Both the position numbers and the translations under genes were made by a program. Shown piece after piece: positions 8,893-17,499 of a stretch of 64,000 nt of DNA (its first letter is position 1; each line of letters begins with the position of its first letter). Source of the DNA: Myxococcales bacterium (GTDB lineage: Bacteria; Myxococcota_A; Polyangia; Polyangiales; Polyangiaceae); contig JANYHK010000086.1 in the NCBI GenBank assembly GCA_025359105.1, positions 55,096-119,095 of the forward strand, in the 5' to 3' direction. The notes beneath the pieces were generated by a model. It saw only the letters and a list, made by a program, of their open reading frames with translations, searched no databases and had not been told where the DNA came from.

Positions 8893-10055
8893 TGAAGCGT
8901 CGCTCCCCCCACCGACCCGCCCGCCTGGCCCACCCCGCCCCGCCCTTGATGCGCGCAGCGCTGCTGCTCCTCACCCTCCTCGCGCTCCTCGGCGTCGTTC
9001 GCCCGGCGCGCGCCGATCGCATCGGCGACCTGTGCGAGGTCGTCGGTGTGCGCGACAACCAGCTCCTCGGCTACGGCATCGTCACCGGCCTCAACGGCAC
9101 GGGCGACGACGCGTCCGCCCCGTTCGCCACGCAGTCGCTTCTCGCCTTGATGCGCCGCCTCGGCGTGCAGATCGATCCGGTGCAGCTGCGCCTGAAGAAC
9201 GTCGCCGCGGTGCTGGTGACCACCAACATTCCGCCGTTCTCGCGGCAGGGCACCCACCTGGATGTGACTGTGTCGTCGGTGGGCAACGCGCGCTCGCTCC
9301 AGGGCGGCGTGCTCGTGCAGACGCTGATGATGGGGTCCGACCTCCACGTCTACGCTGTCGCACAAGGTCCGCTCGTCCTCGGCGGCTTCGAGGCCAAGGG
9401 CGGGGGCAGCAGCGTGAAGTCGAACATCACCACGACGGCGCGTGTGCCGAACGGTGCGCTGGTCGAGAAGGAGATCCCGACGACGTTCGCCAAGGACGAC
9501 GTCATCCTCCTGGCGCTCCGGAGAGCCAATTTCGCGACGGCCGCGCGCATCGTCGAGGCGGTCGACAAGGAGCTAGGCCCCGGCAGCGCCACCGCGGCCG
9601 ACTCGGGGGCGGTGAGGGTGAAGCTGCCCCCCGGCCTGAAGGGGCTGCCCGTACAGGCCCTGGCGAAGCTCGAGCAGATCGACGTGGTGCCCGTCAACGC
9701 GGCGCGCGTCGTCATCAACGAGCGCACCGGGACGATCGTCGCAGGCGGCGACGTGCGCCTCATGCCGGTCGCCATCGCGCAGGGCGGAATCACCATAGTG
9801 ATCAAGGAGACGCCAGTCGTCTCGCAGCCCGCTCCGTTCAGCAAGGGCACTACCGTCGTGACACCGCAGACGGACATCCAGCACTTCGAGGGCAACGACA
9901 AGGCCCCGACGCTCACCTACTTGGACGCCGCGGCGTCGCTCGCGGACGTCGCCCATGCCCTCTCGACGCTCGGGGTCACCCCACGCGAGCTCGCCAGCAT
10001 CCTGCAGGCGCTGAAGAGCGCCGGAGCCCTCAGCGCGGAGATCGTGATGCAATGA
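8892..10055 (+). CDS. flgI: Flagellar P-ring protein FlgI
   Basis: 387 residues from ATG 8892 (overlapping the flgH stop as TGATG). The signal peptide ends in RPARA before DRIGDLCEVVGVRDNQLLGYGIVTGLNGTGDD, the hallmark FlgI opening. The middle has AVLVTTNIPPFSRQGTHLDVTVSSVGNARSLQGG, also diagnostic. FlgI is the periplasmic P ring around the rod. A start at ATG 8949 would give a more standard signal peptide without the Arg/Pro/His-rich 19-residue extension and is equally plausible. Confidence 0.96.
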   Translation: MKRRSPHRPARLAHPAPPLMRAALLLLTLLALLGVVRPARADRIGDLCEVVGVRDNQLLGYGIVTGLNGTGDDASAPFATQSLLALMRRLGVQIDPVQLRLKNVAAVLVTTNIPPFSRQGTHLDVTVSSVGNARSLQGGVLVQTLMMGSDLHVYAVAQGPLVLGGFEAKGGGSSVKSNITTTARVPNGALVEKEIPTTFAKDDVILLALRRANFATAARIVEAVDKELGPGSATAADSGAVRVKLPPGLKGLPVQALAKLEQIDVVPVNAARVVINERTGTIVAGGDVRLMPVAIAQGGITIVIKETPVVSQPAPFSKGTTVVTPQTDIQHFEGNDKAPTLTYLDAAASLADVAHALSTLGVTPRELASILQALKSAGALSAEIVMQ

Positions 10056-10408
10056 CGACCCCTATCGGCCCCGCGAACGTCGCCCCCATGGCGCCTCTGG
10101 AGGCCGCCACCCCGGCCGATCCCGTCGAGGCCAAGAGGCTCCACCAGGCGAAAGATGCCGCCCAGAAATTCGAGGCGATCTTCCTCCGGCAGATGCTCTC
10201 GGGCCTCGAAAAAATGAACAAGACCGGGCAGTCCGGCGGCTCGTCGCGCGGCGGCGGGAGCGGCGGCGCCGGGGGAATCTACGGGTCGATGATGGTCAAC
10301 TCGCTCGCCGACTCCATCTCCCAGTCGGGGGGCGTCGGGCTGGCCGATGTCATCCTACGTGCGCTCCAGGGATCGCCGGCCCAGGTGGGCAAGGCGCCAA
10401 AGAAATGA
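10052..10408 (+). CDS. flgJ: Rod-binding protein (FlgJ N-terminal domain only)
   Basis: 118 residues with the FlgJ N-terminal motif (KDAAQKFEAIFLRQMLSGLEKMNKTG), a Gly/Ser-rich spacer (about 65-80) and MMVNSLADSISQSGGVGLADVILRAL. This is the rod-cap half of FlgJ; the muramidase half present in enterobacterial FlgJ is missing. A glucosaminidase with the missing activity is encoded separately at 26201-27010. ATG overlaps the flgI stop. Confidence 0.9.
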   Translation: MTTPIGPANVAPMAPLEAATPADPVEAKRLHQAKDAAQKFEAIFLRQMLSGLEKMNKTGQSGGSSRGGGSGGAGGIYGSMMVNSLADSISQSGGVGLADVILRALQGSPAQVGKAPKK

Positions 10409-10420
10409 CGCCGTCGCGGC

Positions 10421-10447
10421 TAAAGTCGGGCGTCTCGGTGCCGTTCG
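10421..10447 (+). promoter_or_regulatory. Sigma-28 (FliA)-like promoter for flgM-flgN-flgK-flgL
   Basis: TAAA (10421-10424), 15 bases, then GCCGTTCG (10440-10447). Spacing and GCCG match the FliA consensus TAAA-N15-GCCGATAA. The -10 is shared with the flagellin promoters in this window. Confidence 0.7.
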
Positions 10448-10502
10448 TTGCTCACAAGAGAGGCCCGGCTTTTGCGTATCGGGTACACGGAGGAGTTGAG
10501 CG

Positions 10503-10787
10503 ATGAAGATCGACAATAGGGTGCTGAATGCGTACCAGCGAACGGGCGTGACCGGGGTGACCGGAAAGGCTCCCGCGAAAGCGCCAGCGCCTGTCGCGTC
10601 GCACGAGTCACCGGGCGCCGGCGAGGCGGCCAAGGTCACCATCAGCGCCGAAGCGCGCGCGCTCGCGAAGGCGTCCCCGGATTTCAACCCGGCGAAGGTC
10701 GACGCGCTGAAGCAGAAGGTGGACGCCGGCGAGTACAAAGTGGACAGCCACGCGGTGGCCCAACGTTTGCTGGATAAGCTGGCGTAA
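10503..10787 (+). CDS. flgM: Anti-sigma-28 factor FlgM
   Basis: 94 residues. The N-terminus is basic and unstructured (MKIDNRVLNAYQRTG), the centre Ala/Pro-rich. The C-terminal helix pair (NPAKVDALKQKVDAGEYKVDSHAVAQRLLDKL) is the FlgM sigma-binding signature. FlgM holds the filament sigma factor inactive until it is exported through the finished hook. Its presence requires a FliA-type sigma factor, which is not encoded in this window but is supported by the sigma-28-like promoters seen here. Confidence 0.93.
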   Translation: MKIDNRVLNAYQRTGVTGVTGKAPAKAPAPVASHESPGAGEAAKVTISAEARALAKASPDFNPAKVDALKQKVDAGEYKVDSHAVAQRLLDKLA

Positions 10788-10808
10788 CCCTCCACCGGAG
10801 GCTCGCCA

Positions 10809-11156
10809 ATGCATGACATTCTCAAAGAGCTGGAGCGCGTCCTCGTAGAAGAGCGCTCAGCCATTCGCAAGCTCGACACGGACAACATCGAGCTCGCGGC
10901 CACGAAGAAGACGGACCTCGAAGCCAAGCTCTCCACCGCGATCGCCGCGGGCGAGAGCGCGACGATGGACGACCACGCGATCCTCGAGCGCGTGCGCGCC
11001 GCGGCCCGCGCCAACCAGCTGCTCCTCGTCCACGCGAGGGCCTGCGTTCGCGGCGTCGTCGCCCTCGTCAGCGGAAAGTTGCCGGACGCCTACCCGGCCG
11101 TCGCGGCACCGGCCGCCGCGGCCGCGCCGGCCGTCCGCGTCAACATGACGGGTTGA
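10809..11156 (+). CDS. flgN: Flagellar export chaperone FlgN
   Basis: 115 residues, mostly a long helical hairpin (MHDILKELERVLVEERSAIRKLDTDNIELAATKKTDLEAKL) followed by an Ala/Val/Pro-rich tail. FlgN chaperones the hook-filament junction proteins FlgK and FlgL, whose genes follow directly; the flgK ATG is three bases after the stop. Sequence conservation of FlgN is low, so position carries part of the weight. Confidence 0.85.
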   Translation: MHDILKELERVLVEERSAIRKLDTDNIELAATKKTDLEAKLSTAIAAGESATMDDHAILERVRAAARANQLLLVHARACVRGVVALVSGKLPDAYPAVAAPAAAAAPAVRVNMTG

Positions 11157-11159
11157 GCC

Positions 11160-12536
11160 ATGGGCTTGAACGGCCTACTCGGGCTCGCCCGGGACGCGCT
11201 GGCGGCGAACTCGTTCGCCCTGGACGTCACCGGTCAGAACGTCGCCAACGTGAACACGCCGGGCTACGTCCGGCGGAGCGCCATCCTCGAGACGCGCATC
11301 GCCGGAAACGTGACGTACGGCGGCGTCGACGCGCTCGGGGTGCAGCGCTCGGTGGATCAGTTCGTCGACGCGCGCGTCTACGACGCGACCGGCAACGCCA
11401 TGGGCGCGCAGACGCGCGACGGGCAGCTCGCCGGCGTCGAGGGGCTGTTCAACGACACGAACGGCACCGGGCTCGGCAGCTCCATCTCCGCGCTCTTCGG
11501 CTCGTTCTCCGCCCTCTCGGCGAGTCCGACCGATGACGCTGCACGCGCCAACGTGCTGGCGCGCGCCGACGACTTCGCCACGCGCCTGCGTGACACCGTC
11601 TCCACCATCCAGACGCAGCGCCAGGACCAGCTGACCCAGGCCGGCGGCGTCGCCGGCAGCGCGAACGATCTCGCGAGCCAGATCGCCAAGCTGAACGGGC
11701 AGATCAAGGCCGCCGAGAACACCGGCGGCGACGCGTCGGATCTGAAGGACAAGCAGGGCTCACTCGTCGGCCAGCTGAGCAAGCTCGTCGACGTGCATAC
11801 GTTCACCGACGGGCAGGGTCAGCTCGTCGTCCGCGCCGCCGGCGCCACGTTGGTCGAAGGCAACGTGGCCGGCAGCCTCAGCGTCACGACGGACGCCGCC
11901 GGGACGATGCGCCTCCTGCTGAATCGCCCGCAGGGGACCCCCGTAGACGTCACCGATCACCTGACCGGCGGGCAGCTCGCCGGGCTGAAGCAGGTCCGCG
12001 ACAGCGACGCGACCGCAGTGCTGGCCCGCCTCGACCAGCTCGCCGGCGACGTCGGCAACGCCGTCAACGCGCAGCACGCCGCCGGCTTCGGGACAGACGG
12101 CTCGACCGGCCGCCCCCTGTTCAGCGGCACCGCGAGCGCGGCCACGATCGCCCTCGATTCGCAGATGGTTGGCCACCCCGAGCGCCTCGCCGCCTCTAGT
12201 AGCGCCGCGGACGTGCCCGGCGGCTCCGGCAACGCGGTCGCCCTCGCGGCGCTCTCGACGAAGCCCATCGTGGGTGGAACCCTCACCGCCGCCGACGCCT
12301 ACGGCGGCCTCGTGGGCGACATCGGCCAGCGCAAGGCCCAGGCGGCGCAGGACAGCGAGATGCGCGACGCGATGAAGTCGCAGGCCGAGGCGATGCGCTC
12401 GAGCAGCGAAGGCGTCTCCGTCGACGAGGAGATGATCAACCTCACCAAGTACCAGCGCGCGTACGAAGCGGCGTCGAAGCTGATCAGCACGGCCGACCAG
12501 CTGCTCCAGCAGCTCATGAGCGAGGTGGGTCGATGA
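11160..12536 (+). CDS. flgK: Flagellar hook-associated protein 1 FlgK
   Basis: 458 residues. The N-terminus (LLGLARDALAANSFALDVTGQNVANVNTPGYVRRS) and C-terminus (GVSVDEEMINLTKYQRAYEAASKLISTADQLLQQLM) are the FlgK coiled-coil ends. The gene is at the short end for the family, with a compact central region. FlgK is the first junction protein between hook and filament. Its stop overlaps the flgL start (ATGA). Confidence 0.96.
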   Translation: MGLNGLLGLARDALAANSFALDVTGQNVANVNTPGYVRRSAILETRIAGNVTYGGVDALGVQRSVDQFVDARVYDATGNAMGAQTRDGQLAGVEGLFNDTNGTGLGSSISALFGSFSALSASPTDDAARANVLARADDFATRLRDTVSTIQTQRQDQLTQAGGVAGSANDLASQIAKLNGQIKAAENTGGDASDLKDKQGSLVGQLSKLVDVHTFTDGQGQLVVRAAGATLVEGNVAGSLSVTTDAAGTMRLLLNRPQGTPVDVTDHLTGGQLAGLKQVRDSDATAVLARLDQLAGDVGNAVNAQHAAGFGTDGSTGRPLFSGTASAATIALDSQMVGHPERLAASSSAADVPGGSGNAVALAALSTKPIVGGTLTAADAYGGLVGDIGQRKAQAAQDSEMRDAMKSQAEAMRSSSEGVSVDEEMINLTKYQRAYEAASKLISTADQLLQQLMSEVGR

Positions 12537-13414
12537 GAGTCTCCGATGGAATGCGGCTCGACGGCATGACGCAGCGGATGTCGCAGCTGTCGCAGCGGGA
12601 GCTCGCGGCGGCGCGGCAGGCGTCCACGGGGATGCGGGTCGGCGCGCCGAGCGACGATCCGGTGGCCGCGGCGCAGGCGGCCCGCGTCCAGGCGTCGCTC
12701 GATGCGACCGGCTCCTACCGGGGCACCATCCGGGACGTGCGCGGCGACGTGGACCTCGCCGAGACCACGCTCGCCAGCGCAGGGGACATTCTCACCCGCG
12801 CCGGCGAGCTCGCAATGCAGGGCGCGAACGGCTCACTGAACGCGAGCGATCGCGCGGCGCTCGCGAAGGAGATCGGTCAGCTCAAGGAGCAGCTCGTCAC
12901 CGTCGCCAACACCAAGGGGAGCACCGGCTACCTCTTCGGCGGGACGGCGAGCACCACCGCCCCCTTCGACGCGACCGGTACTTTTCTGGGGAACGCGAAC
13001 GACAGGGTGGCCGAGGTAGGCGCCAACGTGAGCATGACGGTGAGTGTCGACGGCGCCACGGCGTTCACCGCGGCGGGCGGCACCGACGTCTTCGCGGAGC
13101 TCACCAACCTGGAGACGGCGCTCTCGACGAACAACGTCGCGGCGCTGCCCACGAGCGTCAACACGCTGGACACCGCGCGACGTCAGGTTCTTGCCGCGCG
13201 CCTCGACGCGGGAACGAAGCTCGCGCGCCTGGATACCGCCGATTCGGCCCACGAGGCCGGACAGGCGACGCTGTCCACCGAGAGGACCGGCCTCCTGCAG
13301 GTCGACCCCGCCGCCGCGTACACGCAACTTCAGGCGACACAGACGGCCGTCGAGCAGTCGATCGCGGTCGCGCGCAGCACGCTCGCAACTTTGTCCCTTA
13401 ACCGCTTCGGCTGA
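12533..13414 (+). CDS. flgL: Flagellar hook-associated protein 3 FlgL
   Basis: 293 residues with flagellin-like ends: MRLDGMTQRMSQLSQRELAAARQASTGMRVGAPSDDPVAA at the N-terminus and a long helix (QLQATQTAVEQSIAVARSTLATLSL) at the C-terminus. The GYLFGG segment around residue 140 is typical of FlgL. It bridges FlgK and the first flagellin turn. Translationally coupled to flgK; 45 bases before csrA. Confidence 0.94.
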   Translation: MRVSDGMRLDGMTQRMSQLSQRELAAARQASTGMRVGAPSDDPVAAAQAARVQASLDATGSYRGTIRDVRGDVDLAETTLASAGDILTRAGELAMQGANGSLNASDRAALAKEIGQLKEQLVTVANTKGSTGYLFGGTASTTAPFDATGTFLGNANDRVAEVGANVSMTVSVDGATAFTAAGGTDVFAELTNLETALSTNNVAALPTSVNTLDTARRQVLAARLDAGTKLARLDTADSAHEAGQATLSTERTGLLQVDPAAAYTQLQATQTAVEQSIAVARSTLATLSLNRFG

Positions 13415-13416
13415 AG

Positions 13417-13433
13417 TTGGCACTCCCGGTGCA
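13417..13433 (+). promoter_or_regulatory. Sigma-54 (-24/-12) promoter for csrA-maf
   Basis: TTGGCACTCCCGGTGCA: perfect TTGGCAC -24 box and GTGCA -12 box, exact GG-N10-GC spacing. Predicted +1 is about 13444, 16 bases before the csrA ATG, with GAGGAG in the leader. Confidence 0.8.
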
Positions 13434-13459
13434 TCGTCCCCTCTCGAGGAGACGGAACG

Positions 13460-13693
13460 ATGCTCATGATTTCGCGTCGCATCGGTGAGAGCATCTGCAT
13501 TGGTGACGATGTCGAAATCGTCATCAAGGAGATCCACCGCAGAAACGTGAAGCTCGCCGTCAAGGCGGGCCCACGGCAGCTGATTCTTCGTGGGGAGCTA
13601 CGTGCGTCGATCGAGGCGGCCAATCGCGCTGCAGCGACGACGCCGCTCGACTTCGAGCTCCCCGTCGCCGGCTCGCCCTCCGAGGCGCCGTGA
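13460..13693 (+). CDS. csrA: Carbon storage regulator CsrA
   Basis: 77 residues. The first 50 are the CsrA dimer-forming beta strands (MLMISRRIGESICIGDDVEIVIKEIHRRNVKLAVKAG). The C-terminal helix region and an extra tail follow. The usual VHREEI segment reads LILRGELR, keeping the arginine important for RNA binding. CsrA is an RNA-binding translational regulator; next to flagellin genes it commonly represses flagellin translation. No FliW antagonist gene is in the window. The stop overlaps the maf GTG start (GTGA). Confidence 0.92.
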   Translation: MLMISRRIGESICIGDDVEIVIKEIHRRNVKLAVKAGPRQLILRGELRASIEAANRAAATTPLDFELPVAGSPSEAP

Positions 13694-15669
13694 AGAGCGC
13701 CCCCGGCAGCGCGCTCGCGTATGCGCACCTGGAGGGAAACGTCGAGGCGCTCGGCCTCGGCGGTTTGAGCCTCCTCGCGCTGCGCGACGCCGCTCCCCGG
13801 GGGCGCTACGTGGTCCTCGCCGACGGAAGCCCGGCGCTCGAGGTGGACGGCGCGGTCCTCGATCGTCCGTGCGATGCGCGCGCGATCGAGGAGCTGCTGG
13901 CGTCGATGGACAAGGCGTCGCAGGACGTCGTGCTCCTGTTCGGCGTCGGCGTCGGGCACCTCGCCCGCGCGCTCCGCGATCGCTCGCGGGCCAGCGTCAT
14001 CGTCTACGAGCCGGATCCCGGGCTCCTGCGGACGCTGCTCGAAGCCGGTCCCTGCGACCTCGGTGGCGTGCCCGTCGTATGCGACATGAACGACCTGAAG
14101 GCGGTATGGCAGCGCTACACGCGCGCCCACCCCGCCGCGACCACGGTGCAGACGCCCGGCTACGCGGAGGCCTTCCCGGCGGACCTCGCGCGCGTCGTCG
14201 CCACCGTGAAGGAGATGCTGAGCGACGAGCAGTGCGTGGAGAACACACGACGTGTGCGCTTCCGCCAGTGGATTGACAACCTCGTCGCCAACCTGCCGGC
14301 GGTCGTCGGCACCGTGCCCTGCAACGCGATGTGGGGCGCCTTTGCCGGGATGCCGGCGTTCATCGTCGGTGCCGGTCCGTCGCTCGACACGAACATCGAG
14401 GTGCTCCGCGAGGCGAAGAAGCGCGGCCTCCTCATCGCGGTGAACAGCAGCGCGTCGGCGCTCGCGGCCGCTGGCATCGAGCCGGACCTGGTCGTGTGCA
14501 TCGAGTCGCTCGATCTGTCTGCGAAGCTTTCGAAGCTTCCGTTCATCGACGACGTCACCCGCGTCTACAGCCTGTCGTCGCACCCGAAGAACCTCGCGGT
14601 CGGCACGGGCCCCCTCTTGCCGGTGATCGAGAAGCTCCCGGCGTTCGAGACGGTGAGCGAGCTGCTCGGCGGCCCCGGCGTCGAGGTCGGCGGCAGCGTA
14701 TCGACGGTCGCGTTCTGGGTCGCCAAGTCGCTCGGGTGCTCCCCGCTCGTGCTGGTCGGTCAGGACCTCGCGTTCACCGGCTACGGCACCTACGCGCGCG
14801 GAACGAGCTACGAAGAGAGCCGCGCCCAGCTCGGGCCCGACGGAAAGACGCTCGAATTTACCTGGAACGACGCGATTACGAAGGCGCACGGCACCGCGGC
14901 CGGCCCGCTCGCGGCACGCGCCGAGCTGGTGATGGTCGACGCGTGGGGCGGCGAGGGCGTGGTCCCGTCCGGCGTGATGTTCGCGTCGTTTCGCGCGTGG
15001 TTCGAGGTCGCGGCCGCGGTCTTCGCCGTCACGACGCCGGAGCTCGAGCTCGTCAACGCGACCGAGGGCGGCTCACGCGTCCATGGCTTCAAGGAGGAGC
15101 GCCTCGCCGCGCTCGTGGCGCGTCTCCCCGTGCGTGATCGCGTGCCTGGCGCGGAGCTCGCGCGCGCGGCCGCCGCCAAGTCGCCGGTCACGCGGCGCCA
15201 GCTGCAGGCGTGGACCGACCGCCAGGCGAGCCTCGCCAAGCAGGCCGGCCGCGCCGCGCGACGCGTCGGCATCTGTGCGGAGCACGCGATCACGCTCCTG
15301 GAATCGGACGGCGCGCCCGACGCGGTGAACCGCGCGTTCGACGTCCTGGCCCGCGCCGAGGCCTATCTCCGGCGAACGAGCAAGGCCCAGCCGATGCTGG
15401 AAGGGCTCGCCTACGCGGAGGTCCAGTCCCGGATGGATCCCGCGCTCGGACGCGATCTCTCGGACTCCCGCGCCGCTGCCCTCGCCTCGCTCCGCGAAGA
15501 GCTCGCGCTCGCCGCGGCCCTCGTGAAGAACGCCACTCACCTCGAACGCGTCATGCGCGCGGTCACCAGCACGAACTCGCCCCGAAACGCCGAAAGGAAC
15601 TCACGTCATGTCCATTGTCATGCAGACGAACACCGCGTCGCTCCAAGCGCAGCAGAACCTGAGCCGTAA
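13690..15669 (+). CDS. maf: Motility accessory factor (Maf), flagellin nonulosonic-acid glycosyltransferase, DUF115/MptE-like
   Basis: 659 residues. The N-terminal region (about 70-120) has VVLLFGVGVGHLARALRDR and VIVYEPDP, as in Maf proteins. The central DUF115 domain (about 218-400) has FIVGAGPSLDTNIEVLREAKKRG and VNSSASALAAAGIEPDLVVCIES. A helical C-terminal region follows. Maf proteins attach nonulosonic acids (pseudaminic, legionaminic or sialic type) to Ser/Thr of flagellin in the cytoplasm. Genes for making such a sugar lie at 23.3-26.2 kb. The GTG start overlaps the csrA stop. The reading frame runs 62 bases into the first flagellin gene, in another frame, so its last 20 residues are probably dispensable. 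Confidence 0.9.
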   Translation: MKSAPGSALAYAHLEGNVEALGLGGLSLLALRDAAPRGRYVVLADGSPALEVDGAVLDRPCDARAIEELLASMDKASQDVVLLFGVGVGHLARALRDRSRASVIVYEPDPGLLRTLLEAGPCDLGGVPVVCDMNDLKAVWQRYTRAHPAATTVQTPGYAEAFPADLARVVATVKEMLSDEQCVENTRRVRFRQWIDNLVANLPAVVGTVPCNAMWGAFAGMPAFIVGAGPSLDTNIEVLREAKKRGLLIAVNSSASALAAAGIEPDLVVCIESLDLSAKLSKLPFIDDVTRVYSLSSHPKNLAVGTGPLLPVIEKLPAFETVSELLGGPGVEVGGSVSTVAFWVAKSLGCSPLVLVGQDLAFTGYGTYARGTSYEESRAQLGPDGKTLEFTWNDAITKAHGTAAGPLAARAELVMVDAWGGEGVVPSGVMFASFRAWFEVAAAVFAVTTPELELVNATEGGSRVHGFKEERLAALVARLPVRDRVPGAELARAAAAKSPVTRRQLQAWTDRQASLAKQAGRAARRVGICAEHAITLLESDGAPDAVNRAFDVLARAEAYLRRTSKAQPMLEGLAYAEVQSRMDPALGRDLSDSRAAALASLREELALAAALVKNATHLERVMRAVTSTNSPRNAERNSRHVHCHADEHRVAPSAAEPEP

Positions 15670-16435
15670 CCAGCACGCCCTCGCCTCGAGCTTCAACAAG
15701 CTCTCCAGCGGGTTCCGGATCAACACGGCGGCGGACGATGCGGCAGGCCTCGCGATCAGCGAGAGCATGAAGGCGCAGATTCGCTCGTACTCGGTGGCCG
15801 AGCGCAACGCGAACGACGCGATCTCCATGGCGCAGACGGCGGAAGGCGCGCTCGGCGAAGTGTCGGGGATCGTGACGCGCATGCGCGAGCTCGCCATGCA
15901 AGGTGCGAACGGTAGCCTCCAGACGGGCGACCGCGGCTACCTCGACACCGAGTTCCAGTCGCTCAAGGCGGAAATCTCGCGCATCCAGGGGTCGACGACC
16001 TTCAACGGCGTGAACCTCCTCCAGCAGACGGCGGCGTCGGTCGACTTCCAGGTCGGCATCAACACGGCGGCGAACAATCGCATCACGATCACCTTCGGCG
16101 GCGTCAACCTCTCCGCGCTGCTCACCGCGACCAACGTCCTCTCCGGTACCGCCGGCAACTCGCGCGGCCTCCTGACCACGATCGACAACTCGCTCCGCTC
16201 GATCTCCACGGGCCGCGCGCGCTTCGGCGCCGCGATGAACCGCCTCGAGATCACGACGAGCAACCTGGCGACGATCCGTACCAACACGTCTGCCGCGAAC
16301 TCGCGCATCCGTGACGTGGACGTCGCCGAGGAGACCTCGATGATGGCGCGCAACCAGGTGCTCGCGCAGGCCGGCTCCGCCGTTCTCGCCCAGGCCAACC
16401 AGCTGCCGCAAATCGCGCTCGGTCTGCTCAAGTAG
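15608..16435 (+). CDS. fliC: Flagellin 1
   Basis: 275 residues: only the conserved D0/D1 ends with a minimal centre, so a compact flagellin without D2/D3 domains. Typical ends: MSIVMQTNTASLQAQQNLSRNQ and SRIRDVDVAEETSMMARNQVLAQAGSAVLAQANQ. It is the most divergent of the four copies (SYSVAERN; MMARNQ; QLPQIALGLLK). The ATG has AAAGGA nine bases upstream. No sigma-28-like element is visible before it. Transcription probably reads through from the sigma-54 promoter of csrA-maf, unlike copies 2-4. Confidence 0.97.
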   Translation: MSIVMQTNTASLQAQQNLSRNQHALASSFNKLSSGFRINTAADDAAGLAISESMKAQIRSYSVAERNANDAISMAQTAEGALGEVSGIVTRMRELAMQGANGSLQTGDRGYLDTEFQSLKAEISRIQGSTTFNGVNLLQQTAASVDFQVGINTAANNRITITFGGVNLSALLTATNVLSGTAGNSRGLLTTIDNSLRSISTGRARFGAAMNRLEITTSNLATIRTNTSAANSRIRDVDVAEETSMMARNQVLAQAGSAVLAQANQLPQIALGLLK

Positions 16436-16454
16436 TCTGACGAGCCTCCGTTCA
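16428..16454 (+). promoter_or_regulatory. Sigma-28-like promoter for flagellin 2
   Basis: TCAA (16428-16431), 15 bases, TCCGTTCA (16447-16454). The -35 lies across the stop codon region of flagellin 1. Same layout as the elements before flagellins 3 and 4, with GTCTG inside the spacer in all three. Confidence 0.65.
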
Positions 16455-16529
16455 GGAGAGATGCGATGGCCGAGAGGCCGCCGCCGGGCGCAAGACGCAC
16501 CCGCAACAACTCCATGAAGGAGGCTCACC

Positions 16530-17357
16530 ATGGCTCTCGTCGTTCAGACCAACGTAGCATCGCTCCAGGCCCAGAAAAATCTCTCCATGACGCAGAAGGC
16601 GCTCGCGAGCAGCTTCAACAAGCTCTCGAGCGGCTACCGCATCAACAGTGCCGCGGACGACGCGGCAGGCCTCGCCATCAGCGAGAGCATGAAGATGCAG
16701 ATCCGCTCGTTCGGCGTCGCGGAGCGCAACGCCAACGACGCCATCAGCATGGCGCAGACGGCGGAAGGCAGCTTGGGTGAGGTCAGCGGCATCCTCGGGC
16801 GTATGCGTGAGCTTGCGATGCAAGGTGCCAACGGCGCGCTCCAGACGGGCGACCGCGGCTACCTCGACACCGAGTTCCAGTCGCTCAAGAGCGAGGTCAA
16901 GCGGATCCAGGGTTCGACGACGTTCAACAACCAGCAGCTGCTCCAGACGGCCGCGTCGGCGGTCGCGTTCCAGGTCGGCATCAACACCGGCGCGAACAAC
17001 CAGATCACGATCACGTTCGGGAACCTGAACCTCGCCGCGCTCTTGACCGCGACCAACAAGGTCGGCGGCACGGCGGGCAACTCCTCGAGCGCCATCAACC
17101 AGATCGACGCTGCGCTGAAGACGGTCTCGACGACCCGCGCCGTGTTCGGCGCCGCGATGAACCGCCTGGCGATCACGACGAGCAACCTGCAGACGATCAG
17201 CACCAACACGTCCGCCGCGAACTCGCGCATCCGCGACGTCGACGTCGCCGAGGAGACCTCGCGGATGAGCCGCGAGCAGGTGCTCGCGCAGGCCGGCGCC
17301 TCGGTGCTCGCGCAGGCGAACCAGGCACCGCAGCTCGCGATGTCGCTCCTCCGGTAG
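16530..17357 (+). CDS. fliC: Flagellin 2
   Basis: 275 residues, same minimal D0/D1 layout as its neighbours: MALVVQTNVASLQAQKNLSMTQ at the start, SRIRDVDVAEETSRMSREQVLAQAGASVLAQANQ near the end. Ser/Thr-rich stretch in the centre (about 171-200) is the surface-exposed part and the likely place for glycans. A strong AAGGAGG ribosome site precedes the ATG. Has its own sigma-28-like promoter and a strong terminator after it. Confidence 0.97.
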   Translation: MALVVQTNVASLQAQKNLSMTQKALASSFNKLSSGYRINSAADDAAGLAISESMKMQIRSFGVAERNANDAISMAQTAEGSLGEVSGILGRMRELAMQGANGALQTGDRGYLDTEFQSLKSEVKRIQGSTTFNNQQLLQTAASAVAFQVGINTGANNQITITFGNLNLAALLTATNKVGGTAGNSSSAINQIDAALKTVSTTRAVFGAAMNRLAITTSNLQTISTNTSAANSRIRDVDVAEETSRMSREQVLAQAGASVLAQANQAPQLAMSLLR

Positions 17358-17387
17358 CCCGGACGCCTCGCCTCTCCGACGCACTCT

Positions 17388-17433
17388 CCGAAACGCGCGA
17401 CCGCTCCAAGCGGCCGCGCGTTTCGGCATTTTA
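17388..17433 (+). terminator. Rho-independent-type terminator after flagellin 2
   Basis: CCGAAACGCGCG-A-CCGCT, loop CCA, AGCGG-C-CGCGCGTTTCGG, followed by CATTTTA. A 12-base outer stem and 5-base inner stem with one opposed mismatch. Confidence 0.8.
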
Positions 17434-17444
17434 ACGACATAAAT

Positions 17445-17471
17445 TCAAGGAAGTCTGGCCTGCGCCGTTCG
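17445..17471 (+). promoter_or_regulatory. Sigma-28-like promoter for flagellin 3
   Basis: TCAA (17445-17448), 15 bases, GCCGTTCG (17464-17471). Identical -10 to the flgM promoter; same -35 as flagellins 2 and 4. Confidence 0.7.
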
Positions 17472-17499
17472 GTTTGGTTGCGAGACCGATGGGCCTCGC

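Noticed and set aside
10437..10454. Sigma-54-like match (CGGTGCCGTTCGTTGCT) upstream of flgM
   Set aside because: The GG to GC distance is 11, not 10, and the sigma-28-like element fits better at the same place.
16470..16486. GG-N10-GC element between flagellins 1 and 2
   Set aside because: The -12 box reads CCGCC rather than TTGCW, and the sigma-28-like element at 16428 is stronger.
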